Assembly: GCA_965112735.1 (NCBI GenBank)
Contig: OZ218953.1
Span: forward strand, 1,364,001-1,428,000
Origin: Phaeosaccion multiseriatum
Taxonomy: Eukaryota > Ochrophyta, other classes
Direction: 5' to 3'
Length of the DNA: 64,000 nucleotides
In this document: positions 34,446 through 45,500 of the stretch, piece after piece
Position numbering within the stretch: position 1 is the first letter of the stretch
Layout of the letters: each line of letters starts with the position of its first letter
Notes under the pieces: generated by a model
Told to the model about the DNA's origin: nothing
The model's input: the letters and a program-made list of their open reading frames with translations, nothing else
The model's database searches: none
Program-made: the position numbers and the translations under genes

Positions 34446-35978
34446 TTGTTGTTGTTGCTCAAGATGAGAAGGACTTACTCCAAAATCCTCTCGAAGAGGA
34501 AGCTCCGAAATCACGTCCCATCCGCCCCTCTCCCACTCACCCCCCCCCCCTCCCCCCCCTGGTGGTTTAAAGCCCGGTGGGGGAGCTTGTAGGCCCGGAA
34601 TCTTAGCCACACCTGCCCCCACACTCACAGCGCCACTCAGCTGATGCCGGTGCTGGTGGTGGTGTGGCTGCTGCTGCTGCTGCTGTGGCCTCTGTGCATC
34701 AGGGAGTGGGGCCGAGCGGGACCAAGCCCGATCTGGCACATCCGACGGCGGACCGGGAGAGGCTCCTCGAAGAGGCCCTCCTTCATACATGTGTCCACCG
34801 AAGTCTCCTCCTCCTCCTCCTCCTCCTCCTCCTCCTCCTCCTCCTCCTCCTCCTCCTCCTCCCACTCCCGCTCCTCCCATATGCTGGTGCGGGTGCCCCC
34901 CTGGCCCTTGTTGTTTGGGGTGCAGCTGCTGGGGCTGGCTTAGGTTCTGTGCACTCACAGAAGGCCGCATAGTTGAGTGGTAGGAGGACTGCTGCCCGTG
35001 GTGACCACCGCCTCCGCCTCTGCTGCTATCAATCAGATTGCCACCACCTCCTCCTGCCCCTCCTCTGAAAGACGAAGAATACTGAGAGGGCGGTATGGGG
35101 GGAGGGGGTGCCTTGCCAAAGCCGCCGTGCTGTTGATTGGGCCCCCGTCGATTGGGTCCATGAAATGGTAGATTGTGTGCTGTCTGCTTGTTGGAGAAGC
35201 CATGATGGTGTTGCTGCTGCTGGTGGTGCTGCTGGTGATGGTGGCTTCCTCCAAACTGGTGCTGCTGATGATGATGGTGGGAGGTGTGCCCACCACCCCC
35301 ACCCCCACCCCCACCCCCTCCTCCTCCACCAATGCCACCCCCGCTGTTCGCGCTACTGTGGCTCATATCCCGTTGACTACTTAGCTCCGCCTGCCGCATA
35401 ATGGTCTTGCGAAGGGCCTCTACCACTCTCTCCATCTCACTGTTCCTGTCCCTGAGGTACCGCGCATCCTTCCTCGACTCCTCCAGTAACATGACCACCG
35501 ATCGCAGCTGCTCCGATTGCTTCGAAGGGTCGCTAAACTCCCCCTCCCCTCCCCCGCCTCCTCCTTCCAGAGACGCGTTTGCACTATTGCTCAAGCCCTC
35601 CAACGCCGCCGTGTGGGAGGCCACAGCCTCGCTCTTGGCACGGGCCAGGAGCTGTTCGTAGTACTCTCGCAAGCGACTCACTTCTCCACGCTCCCTCATC
35701 TCCACCTCCTCCACCCTCTTGCGCCACTGCGCCTCGGTGTTGATCATGTGCTGCCTGTTGTTCAAGAGCTCAAGCTGCACATCGTTTAGTTGCTTCTTGT
35801 GGGCCTCCCCGAGCTTGTTGAGCTCAGCGTCTTTCTCCTGTACCAGCTGCTGAATGGCCAACTCGTGCTGCTCTCGCTGCGTGGCCGAGGCCTGTGAGTC
35901 AAACGAGGGGGCGTTGTGGTCAGTTCAGTTCAGGGGGAGTACGGGGTAAGAAGGCCAAAAAAACGCACACGCGGAGGC

Positions 35979-36018
<40 letters not shown>

Positions 36019-38105
36019 TTGAGGCAACAAGAAAAGGACCGCGGTTGGAGCCAGAGAACGGATCAGCGTGGTGAGGGGGATAGCAAGGGTCGAAGAAAGT
36101 TTAGGAGAGGGTGCGACACGACTATGGATCCAGAGCCGGCTCGCCCGACAGGACAAAGAAACAGGTGGGGCATCGGAGGTTAAGTAGCAAGATCCTGACG
36201 GTTACACTGCTACAGTAGTGGTGATTCACGCACCTTCTCAGTCTCCTCCACGATGCCCCTTTCCCTCTCGCTGAAGCGCATTCTCAAGTCCTGACTGCTG
36301 TCAGCAGACGCCGCCATGTGCCGCTGGAGCTCCTGCCGCATGCCTGAGCAGAGAGAAAAAGAAGGAAGAAGAAGAAGAAGAAGAAGAAGAAGAAGAAGAA
36401 GAAGAAGAAGAAGGAGAAGAAGAAGAAGAAGAAGAAGAAGAAGAAGAAGAAGAAGAACAACAACAAAAAGAGGAAGTCCAATGAGATTCGTGCCTGCTCG
36501 GCATCGAACACGTGTATAGAGAGAAAAGCAGGTAGGTGGAGGGGAGGTAGGCAGGCAAGGGAAGTTACAAGCTTACGTACCTGTCATGTGCGTGTGGTTC
36601 TCCTGTCGAGAGTTGCCGAGTTGCTCTTTCAGAGCCTTGATCTCCTCGTGCTGCGCCTGGAGGGCATTCAGCACCATAAACGGGGTCACCTCGCCCGTGC
36701 TGCTTGCCCCCAGCAGGGACGACAAGGGCTCCGTGGAGAGGATGGGAGAGCGAGGGCCAAACGTCTCCTCCCACTTGCCAGACACGCTGCTAGAGCTGGA
36801 GGCTTCGTTCTTTGTCTGCCGTCGCTCCTCCTCCAGAGAGCCCAGCTGCGTTTGAATCTCTTTGGACATTGCAAACACATACCTGTGTGCAGGCCCCATT
36901 TGATGTGGAAAGGGGCGAGTGAGATAGAAGGTAAAGGGCTTGTTACAAAAATACAATAGGAGGAGGGACTTTTGTGTTCCACAATTGGGTCATCGTCAAG
37001 CCAGGTGCAGAGTGTTGACCTCTTGTGAGATGATGGAGTGAGCTCTGAGAGCCGCATCGACTTCTTGGCCAATCTGAAACTGAAACTGATACTGAAACGG
37101 GGGAGCGAGAGGGGTGGACAAGAGGAGCGGGCTTAGACCTACCTTGCAGCCGCCGAATTTGAGGCGTATTCCCCCCCACATTTAGCCTCGTAGTGCTGGC
37201 AGATATTGCCAATATTTTGAATGGCAGAGGACGCAGGAAAGTCTCGAAGCGAAAGGCCTGAGCTCACTCCAGGAGGACCAGTCCTGCCGAGGGAAGAAGG
37301 AAGAGAGATGAGAGGGGAGGGGAGGAGAAGGTAGTGAGGGTGATGATGGGGAATTATTAAGCGGTACGGTTGTAGACATCGCTCCGAAGATGAGCTTGAG
37401 AGGAGTAAGGACGCTCGCATCTACTGTACACACATCCACGCCGTCAGAGAAGAGCGACAGGACCAAGACTCGAGTATGGTGCAAGCGAAAAAACTCTTTC
37501 CAAGGGAATAAATGGAGCATCATCAGAAGGTCTGTCGTGAAAGAAGACCATGAGAAATACACAAAATACTGAAAACTCCAGATGGGTGGTGAAGGAGTGA
37601 GCAGGGTGTGAGATACCAGGCGGGACAAGTCCAGGGCAGTGAAATGCGGTCAATGAGCACAAAAGACTCTCTAGCGACACATGCAGAGCAGAGTAACAGC
37701 CCGAGGGGAAAGGAGATATCTCTTGTCAAGGCGGGTGAGGGGCAGTGGGAAAAACACTGCCGTTGTGGGGAAGAACAAAGCACACTCTAACATTAAGACT
37801 GGGACTTGCCCAGGAGTAAAGACTATGACACACTCGTACCGATGGAGAGGCTCTGGCATATCCGGAGGCGTTGACCCAGGCGATCGTGTGGTGTACTTCC
37901 ATTCAGGCTGGCTGCTGGGCTGGGCATGGAAGTGGTGCGGCTGCAAAAGCGCTTGCTGCGATGGCGATTGGTTGGGCTGCTGATGCTGAGAATTCGGGCG
38001 CTGCTGTCCTTGCTCCTGCTGCTGCTGCGGTTGGCTGTCTTGCCGAAGCTGCTGCTGCTGCTGCGCTGGCTCCTGAGGGCGTTCAAAGCCTCCGTGCTGC
38101 TCCAT
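33825..38105 (-). CDS. Large coiled-coil protein with Gln/His/Gly low-complexity tail, family unknown
   Basis: Minus-strand exons 38105-37840, 37283-37143, 37073-37020, 36882-36581, 36343-36234 and 35891-33825 give one continuous frame of about 979 residues. The first 90 residues are Gln-rich. The middle (SKEIQTQLGSLEEERRQTKN; LNALQAQHEEIKALKEQLGN; QREQHELAIQQLVQEKDAEL; MRERGEVSRLREYYEQLLAR) is heptad-rich coiled coil. After about residue 470 come polyG, polyH and polyQ tracts (HHHHQQHQ and similar) with no recognisable domain. Composition suggests a cytoskeletal, centrosomal or condensate scaffold, but no family was recognised. Odd: the 54-nt exon 37020-37073 keeps phase in one frame, while another frame of it reads IGQEVDAALRAHSIISQE, which looks more coil-like. 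A G7 homopolymer in the preceding exon could hide a frame error. Confidence 0.65.
36367..36456. repeat. (GAA)n microsatellite in the coiled-coil gene's intron
   Basis: Almost pure GAA on the plus strand, that is (TTC)n on the sense strand of the minus-strand gene. It lies about 20 bp upstream of the splice acceptor of exon 36343-36234. Confidence 0.95.
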
Positions 38106-38494
38106 TCGCAGCCTCGTGCTTGCCGAGGACGCTACACGGCAGGTCCCCTCCGACTTCTATGCCTTGTAAATGTAGATGGCTCCTCCTCCTCCTCGTGTGC
38201 CTTTATTACCTCATCTCGTACCGGCTGTGTAGCTCTTTTTTTTGTCGGCCACAGGACGTCTGACCCAAAACGCAAAAGTAGTGGTGCTCGACATGAGAAA
38301 TCGATACAAGATTCCTGGTGTCTTACACTTTAGGATCCTTAGCACAGCCCCCCTCCATCACCCCTTGTGCTCACGGCTTTCTTATCAGGGAAGGCCTGGA
38401 GCGTCTTTGCAAGTTTCCAAAGCTAAAGCAAAAGCTAACCCCGAGAAAAGGGAAAATATAAATATCTCTCTCCCCTTTGAGACCAGGCGAGGCG
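38106..38494. promoter_or_regulatory. Divergent intergenic region, presumed shared promoter
   Basis: Lies between the 5' ends of the coiled-coil gene (-) and HSCB (+). No TATA box or specific factor site stands out; a T9 run occurs near 38230. The promoter role is inferred only from gene orientation. Confidence 0.35.
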
Positions 38495-39580
38495 ATGCTC
38501 CTCCGCGGGCGTGTGCTCTCCACGCTGCGGGGCGTTGTGAGTAGCACCAGCATTAGCAGTAGCAGTGGGAGGGGAGGATGTATTTATTTCAGCAGCATGG
38601 GCAGAAGTAGCAGCAGGAGCAGCGGGGATGGCGGCAGGAATGGCAGTCATTTTGGCGGTACGACTGGCAGTAGCATCCCAGCGATGGGTGGATTGGGTGG
38701 CTCCTGTAGGCGTCGAAAGAGGGCGGACATGGGTCAGTGGAGCAGCACGCTGCGATTCAGCGCGGAAGCGGGATCACGCCACAAGCATTGCGACCACTCA
38801 CACGACGGTGGAGCGGAGCAAGAAGAGTCAAGTGCGGCGCCTGTCGAGAAGGATAGGCCATGCTGGAATTGTGGCATGGCGGTGTATTGCAGTAAGTTAT
38901 TTTGTAATTCGTGCGACTCCGTGCAGCCCATGGCAAGTACGACGAACTACTACGATGTGTTGGGCTGTCCAATGAGTGTGTGGGTGGACCAAAACGCCAT
39001 CGAGACGAGGTTCAAGACCCTACAGAAGCAGCTTCACCCAGTGAGTCTCTCTCTCTGTCACATGTTGCGCCGACCACGTCCTTCAATCAATCACTCGCGC
39101 CTCCCTCATTCCGCTCCCCTCCCTCCTTCTCTGCGCACCCTGACGTACCAGGACCTGCATAGCAGGAAGAGTGAGGAGGACCGAGCGCTGTCTACAGCCA
39201 ACTCCGCCGTGGTCAATCAGGCCTATCAAACTCTCAAGGACCCGCTAGAGCGCGTGAGGCACTTACTGAAGCTTATTGGAATCACCGCTCTGGAGGAAGA
39301 CAGCAGAGAGACAGTGGACGGGGCCTTTCTCATGCAGGTGATGGAGACGAGGGAAGAGCTCGAACAGGAGGACGTTACTGCGGAACAAGTGGAGGACATT
39401 CTGACTTGTAATGGCCATGAGATCAAGGCGTGTCTGAAGGATCTGGAGGACAATCTCACGCGCGGCAACGTGGACAACATAACCAAAGCCGCCATTCGCT
39501 TGCAGTACCTCTCGAAAATCAGGGAGGAGGCGGAGAGAGTGCGCACCGTGCTCAGGGACGCCGCTGAGCGGAGTATGTGA
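38495..39580 (+). CDS. HSCB: HscB/HSC20 mitochondrial Fe-S cluster co-chaperone
   Basis: Exons 38495-39040 and 39152-39580 join in phase to 324 residues. The N-terminus (MLLRGRVLSTLRGVVSSTSI) is basic and Ser-rich, typical of a mitochondrial presequence. A zinc-binding pair CWNCGMAVYCSKLFCNSC (as in human HSCB) precedes a J domain, NYYDVLGCPMSVWVDQNAIE, whose essential HPD is assembled exactly across the intron (..QLHP|D..). The C-terminal helical HscB domain (LMQVMETREELEQEDVTAEQ) binds the scaffold ISU. The protein hands ISU to an Hsp70 for cluster transfer. The ATG at 38495 was chosen as the first Met in frame. The poly-Ser/Gly stretch between presequence and zinc site is longer than usual. 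Confidence 0.95.
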   Translation: MLLRGRVLSTLRGVVSSTSISSSSGRGGCIYFSSMGRSSSRSSGDGGRNGSHFGGTTGSSIPAMGGLGGSCRRRKRADMGQWSSTLRFSAEAGSRHKHCDHSHDGGAEQEESSAAPVEKDRPCWNCGMAVYCSKLFCNSCDSVQPMASTTNYYDVLGCPMSVWVDQNAIETRFKTLQKQLHPVSLSLCHMLRRPRPSINHSRLPHSAPLPPSLRTLTYQDLHSRKSEEDRALSTANSAVVNQAYQTLKDPLERVRHLLKLIGITALEEDSRETVDGAFLMQVMETREELEQEDVTAEQVEDILTCNGHEIKACLKDLEDNLTRGNVDNITKAAIRLQYLSKIREEAERVRTVLRDAAERSM

Positions 39581-39863
39581 ATATACCAATAATGATAGGC
39601 AAAGAGGGTCGAGTCTCCCCGCCCTTCCTTCCCTCTACGATGAGATTTGAGTACAATATCGCCCGTCTCGGGGGTTTGTGGCGGTGCAGTAGTGTCCAGG
39701 CAAGGGAGGCTTTGAGGAGCCCACCAGTGTATTTGTCCTTTAGGGAGTCGTATGCTTATGGCAGCCACTGGATGCGCATCAGCGGCTCCCGATACTTCAT
39801 CAATCACATACAGAAAGCCACGAGCGAAGGCCACCCACCGACCACCAGCTCACGTGCCTCCCT

Positions 39864-40832
39864 CTATCTCAGACGCCTTGCCTCTCGCTCCCACTCCAGC
39901 AAGCACAGAATGTCTCCCTCGCGGACGGGGCCCTTGACGTTTCGGATGATGGATCGAGACGGGTCATCGATGAACTCAACGCGGACCTGCGTGACGTTTC
40001 CTGTGTTACCAGTGCGCCCCAGCACTCGGTTCACCTTCGCCAGCTTCATCCCGCCTTGTGCGTCCTGGAGTGGAGTGGAAGGGGGCAATCATGGTTCATT
40101 GAAGGAAAGGGAGGCAAAGAAAGGGAGAGGGAGAGGGAGAGGGGGTGTGTAAGCAGGGAGCAGGTGTAGGAGTATGTGGATGTGCTCGGAGAAGGTCCCT
40201 GCCCTCAAAAACATTTCTCGGAGAGGAAGGAGGGAGTTGCTGCTGCTGCTGCTGCTGCTGCTGCTCCTGCTGGACCAGCACCTCTCCAACAATCTCCGCC
40301 GCTCGAGACAGCTCAGATCCCCCCTACGGGCAAGATGAGCGACCAGACGCCTCCTCCAGTGGCCGCATTTGGCAAGTATTTTGCGGCTCTCTCTCGCAGC
40401 CCCTCTCCCCCACCGCCAACCCCAACCTCCGGAGTTGCCAAAATCATACAAATCAATTGGCCGTCCTGCGAACGCCAATTCGCACCCACTCCGAGCCGCT
40501 GCTAGAGGCTGCCCGCGCAACACAACTCTCCTCTGGGCGACCCTAAATGCCGTCAGGGTTCAGCCCCTCCAGAGTCCCCATAGTCCTCCACCTGCTCCTC
40601 TGATCCGCCTGGAGTACTCCCATCCCTCTCATTAGCCTCGTAGGAGCATCTACAGCCCCATACACGCCAGTGCTGCACGCACACAAGGCGCTGCGCTGCT
40701 AAAGCACAGAGAGCACCAACTCCCACAGCAAGAGGGACTTTGAGTGGGCGAGGAGTACACGAGCGAGAAAAAGAAAGCGGCAGCAGCAGGAACAGCAATA
40801 GCTGCAGGAGCAGTAGCACGACCACGTACCAT
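39864..40832 (-). CDS. RPS28: Small ribosomal subunit protein eS28, start codon isolated in its own exon
   Basis: The main exon 40064-39864 encodes [44 protein letters not shown], unmistakably eS28, ending at the conserved C-terminus. It begins DAQGG after a good acceptor (CTCCAG) and lacks the initiator. The nearest suitable source is ATG at 40832-40830 directly followed by the donor GTACGT, phase 0. This gives [11 protein letters not shown]..., 67 residues, matching the family length and the usual M-D start. The resulting 765-nt intron would separate only the start codon (plus 5' UTR) from the rest. An alternative is initiation at the internal Met (MKLAK), which would be six residues shorter. 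eS28 sits near the mRNA exit of the 40S subunit. Divergent to eIF2alpha, another translation gene. Confidence 0.92.
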
Positions 40833-41068
40833 GTTTAGTATGCAAGAAGAACGAAGCCGCCTTCAAGAGTGGTGAGATGGACAAGCCTGTGCCAAGCCCC
40901 AGCCGACCAAGTCGCGATCCCCCGGGGTTTTTCCAATCCCAGGTGGGTTGATTTAGCCCTCGAGCAGAGACGAGCTGGAGTAAGCTTTTCCCTGCCCTAG
41001 CTGTGGTGAAAGAACAAGATTGCTGAGGAGGGTACATTGGAGTCTGGGCCGCCTCGTCGTGTGGCAAC
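40833..41068. promoter_or_regulatory. Divergent intergenic region between eS28 and eIF2alpha
   Basis: Only 236 bp separate the two start codons, so both 5' UTRs and promoters must lie here. Co-regulation of two translation genes is plausible but inferred from layout alone; no named motif was identified. Confidence 0.4.
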
Positions 41069-42232
41069 ATGGAGGTGGAAGCGGATACGACCCGTATCTA
41101 CATGAACGAGCGGTAAGTGCCCTTGCGGACACCAGCACCTATAGCAGCGGCTGGGGGGGAGAAGCAGTGAGAGACCAGCAAGCGCAGGGAATCTGTCAAG
41201 CTTGGACTCTTGGTCACGAAGTTGGCTTGCGGGCGTGGTTCTCACTTAATTCCGCTCCCTTTTGTCCCTCCTCCGCTCTCTACTTCTCCCACTGGCCCAT
41301 CCCTCGTATTGGCCTCTCTCCACAGCGAGAAGCTGGACTGCCGCTTCTATGAGCAGCAGTACCCGGAGATTGAGGATGTGGTGATGGTCAATGTGCGCAA
41401 TATTCAGGACATGGGGGCGTATGTGGTGTTACTCGAGTACAATTTCATCGAGGGAATGATCTTGCTGTCCGAGCTGTCACGACGGCGTATCCGATCAATC
41501 AACAAGCATCTCCGAATCAATAGGAACGAGGTGGCCATGGTGCTGCGTGTGGACAAGGAGAAGGGGTACATTGACTTATCCAAGAGGCGGGTCAGCCCAG
41601 AGGACGTGGCAAAGTGCGAGGACAAGTACAACAAGGCCAAGCAAGTGCACAGTGTGTTGCACTACGTAGCGCAGAAGCGAGGATTGATTTTGGAGGATTT
41701 GTACAAAGCTGTGGGCTGGCCGCTATACCGGAAATATGGACACGCGTACGACGCGTTTAAGCTGTCTATGCAAGAGGACAATGAGGACGATGTGTTTGAG
41801 GGGCTGGACGTGGATGAGGATACCAAGGCCCTGCTCCTGGTGTACATTAAGCGCCGCCTGGCCCCACAGCCCATCAAGGTCCGCTCTGATATCGACGTGA
41901 CGTGCTACTCCTACGAAGGCGTGGACGCCATTAAGGAGGCGCTGGCGGCTGGGGTGGAGCTCGGGACCAAGGACATGCCAGTGCGGATTAAGCTCATCGC
42001 TCCGCCGCGGTACGTGATGGACACAGTCACGTTGGACAAAGAGGCGGGCAAGGTGAGGCTGCAGGCCGCCATCGATAGGATCACCACCGTAATACAGGAG
42101 AAGGGGGGCAAGATCGAGGTCAAGATGGCCCCCAAGGCGGTGTCGCAGAGGGAAGAGTCGGAGCTGCAGGCCATGATGGAGAGGTTAGCGCTGGAGAACG
42201 AGGAGGTGGACGGAGACAACGAAGAGGACTGA
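41069..42232 (+). CDS. EIF2S1: Translation initiation factor eIF2 subunit alpha
   Basis: Exons 41069-41112 and 41326-42232 join in phase to 316 residues. An S1 domain (about 15-90) includes YNFIEGMILLSELSRRRIRS, with the Ser phosphorylated by eIF2alpha kinases in the conserved SELSRRRIRS loop. The helical domain and the C-terminal alpha/beta domain follow (RYVMDTVTLDKEAGK; ITTVIQEKGGKIEVKMAPKA). The subunit forms the eIF2-GTP-Met-tRNAi ternary complex; phosphorylation of this loop blocks recycling and reduces general translation. Length and order match eukaryotic orthologues, and the acidic C-terminal tail is normal. Confidence 0.98.
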
Positions 42233-42561
42233 GGAGGGGAAGGCGCCCCGCTTAATGGGTAGATATTGAACTATATACACGTATGTATCCAAGTGAGCGA
42301 GCGATCGAGCTCCATGTGTCCTTTTGCTTGCCCTCCTTGTGCTTGTGGATAGGAAGTCTCGAGGTGGCGTTTCCCCATCATATGCCGCCGCCCTCCCCTA
42401 CAAGGAAGTACATGTAGCACAAAGAAATGATACGACCTTACGTAACGGCACCATAGGTACGTTAGTTTCATTTTCAGTTTGTTGGACCTCGGTCGGGGAA
42501 CTGTTAAGGTGGTTAGAGGAGGAGATAACGCACCGCAAGCAGCAGGAGGGTGCTGGATAGA
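42233..42561. other. Intergenic region, tandem genes
   Basis: This holds the eIF2alpha 3' flank and the RPN2 5' flank. No gene or distinctive motif is seen. Confidence 0.5.
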
Positions 42562-45500
42562 ATGGCGGCTGCAGCAGTAGCAATGATGGTGTCCCCTGAG
42601 CAGCCAGCAGAGGCTTCAACGTCAACAGGTAAGGGCCTCCACGGAGCCATCCCCAGAGACGTGTAGAGAACATCTCGTGAGCCCTTTCCCTTTGCGCCCT
42701 TGCTACCGTTCCCCACAGCGGCCGGGTTGCTGGCCCTGCTGGAGGAGGAGGAGGAGGAGCTTCGCTCGTATGCTCTGACTAAGCTTCATGAGGTGGTGGA
42801 CCAGTACTGGGCCGAGGTGTCTTCTGCTCTGCCCCTGATTGAGGAGCTGTCGGAGGATGATACCTTCCCTTCGCAGGACCTCGCGGCAGCTGTGGCGAGC
42901 AAGGTGCGATTGGAACGCAGAGTGGCCTTCCCAGCGCGGGAAATGATGCCGCTCTTTCTCCCATCGTGCTGCTACTCATCCTGCTTCTCCTCTTCCTCCC
43001 CCTCCTGCTCCTCCTCCAAAAGGTTTTCTTCCACCTCGAGGAGTACAACGACGCGCTCCGCCTGGCCTTGAGCGCAGGAGAGTACTTTGACGTGTCCTCC
43101 AAGACAGAATACGTGGGCACCATGGTCAGCAGGTGCATTGATGAGTACACGGCTCTGCGCGTCAAAAACGCCAGCGCTGTTGGAGAGGAGGCCGTCAGCC
43201 CCATCGACCCCCGCATGGAGGCAGTGGTAGAGCGCATGTTTGAGCGGTGCTACAGCGATCAGGAGTACACACAGGTTGGTTAGAGACCACGATCATGATC
43301 ACGGCGGGTGTGACACTTCGCTTCCTTGTCTGGTGTGCCCGTTTTTTCAGGTCCGGTGGTGCCGTTTACTATTCATGTCTTTCCCCGGTGTAGTCAACTT
43401 GCCTTCCATCATTAAGAGCCCCCTATCTCTCCATGGCCTCTATTCTTCTCCAGGCCATGGGCATTGCCCTTGAGTCGCTCCGCCTCGACAGGGTGGAGGA
43501 GACACTCAAGAGGGCTGAGGACGCGCCCAAGCTGCTACTGTACACCATGAACGTGTGCCAGACGCTTGTCGCCTCCAAGCAGACCAGAGACAAGGTGTGT
43601 GTGTATGTGTGTGCGTGCGTGCGTCTTTGTGGGCGCGCGCGTGTGTGTGGGAGGGTTGCCGCCGCATTCCCTTCCACGCATGCACCTCCACTGACTCCCC
43701 CCTGCCTGCCTTGCCTGTCCCCCCCCCCCAGGTCCTTCGTGTTCTAGTGCAGCAGCATCGCCTGCAGGCCAAAGTGGACCACGCGGCGGTATGCGTGTGC
43801 CTGCAGTTCCTCAACGAGCCCCGCCTCGTCATGGAGATCCTCGCGTCCATTCTCAGGGAGTCACAAGAGGACGCCCTCTTGGCGTATCAGGTGCGTGTGA
43901 AAGGACGCGCTGCGCACATACTACTACTACTACTACTACTACGCCCCTTTCGGCATTTATTTTTGCTCCGTGCTCCGTGCTAAACTGCCCTTCTCGTGTA
44001 CACGTGTGCCTTTGTGCCCGTCCGTGTGTGTTGTGTGTGTTTGTTTTCTGTGCTTAAAAACTGCTGTAGATTGCCTTCGATCTCGTGGAGTCTGAGAACC
44101 AAAAGTTTATGATAGATGTGGCCTCGGCCTTGCCCAAGAAGAAGTCTAAGGAAGCAGCTACAGAGGAGCCTGCTGCTGATGCTGCTCCTGCCGAGTCCAC
44201 GGGCGAGGAAGGGGAGGGGGGCGGCGAGAAGGTGGAGGCGAAGGAGGAGAGCGATGGGGCTGAGGAGGAAAGTGAAGAGTTCTGGTCGCGAATCGCAAAA
44301 CTCCGCCTGGTGAGTGAGTGAGAGGTGGTGCAAGGGGCGAAAAGAAGAACGAGACGACTACATGAATGAATGAACAATGCCTCGCAGCGTCCGTCATCCG
44401 GTGCCCTCCTTTGGCCCATTCTTGGGCGGTTCGATTCTCCTTCCTTCCCTACTTTCTCGGTTACCACCTGTACTGTCTGTATCTATGTGTGTCTGTGTCT
44501 GACTATCTGTCTGACTACCTCTCTCTGTGTGTGTGTGTATGTATGTCTCCCGTCCCGTGGCAGGTGTTGGTGGGTGGCTTCAGCCAGGATCTGTCCCTCA
44601 GCTTCATGCACCGGGCCTGCGAGACGGACCTACTCATCCTCAAGAACTTGAAAGCCGCCGTGGAGAGCCGCTACAGGTGTGTACGTGTCTGTGCGCGTGC
44701 GTGCGTGTGTGTGTAATGCAGGCTGCCTTGTCTGGAGTGCCTTTGTTACACCCTAAACCGTAAACCTTGCCGTTTCTTTTTCTTTGTGTTGTTTTCGTGT
44801 GTTTACGACTTACCGCTCCCCCTCCTGCTCTCCCGTGTCCCCCACCTTCGCCTCTTCCCCTCCCTGCCCTCCCCCCTCCCCCCCCCTTCGCGATTCCCCA
44901 CCCCCTCGCAGCGTCCTACACAATGCCACTGTGGTGACCCACGGCTTTATGAATGCAGGCACCACACGAGACGGCTTCCTCCGCGACAACCTCGAGTGGA
45001 TGGGCAGGGCAAACAATTGGGCCAAGTTCACTGCCACCGCCAGCATCGGGGCTGTGCACAAGGTGCGGCTTCAGTTTCAGTCTTCGTTTCTGTTCCAGTT
45101 TCAGTGATTTTGACCTTCGCCGCCAGTATCGAGCATCTTGACATCCGTAAATATCGATTATCGAGCGTCTTGTGCAGCGGTTGATTGATTATTCGGAGCG
45201 TCCACCACAGCGTCATAGTTGTTTGTCCGCTCCGTCCGGCATGTTGCCTCCTCCCTCACCTTCACGCCTTAAACCTCTCTTGCTTGCCTGTCTGCCGGCC
45301 TGCCTGCCTTCCCTGCCCCTGAAACACCACGTACATCACCGCATGGCATCACAAATGACATCGTCGTCGTCGTCATCATCCACTTGTGAATTTAAAGGGA
45401 CACGTGAAAGAGTCCATGAACCTGCTGCAGCCCTACCTGCCCGCCGGTGGAGTGAGTGCCAGTCCCTTCAGTGAGGGCGGTGCGCTGTATGCGCTCGGCC

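Noticed and set aside
44410-44440. GGTTCGATTC resembling a tRNA B box
   Set aside because: No A box, acceptor stem or anticodon arm at the right spacing; it lies in an RPN2 intron.
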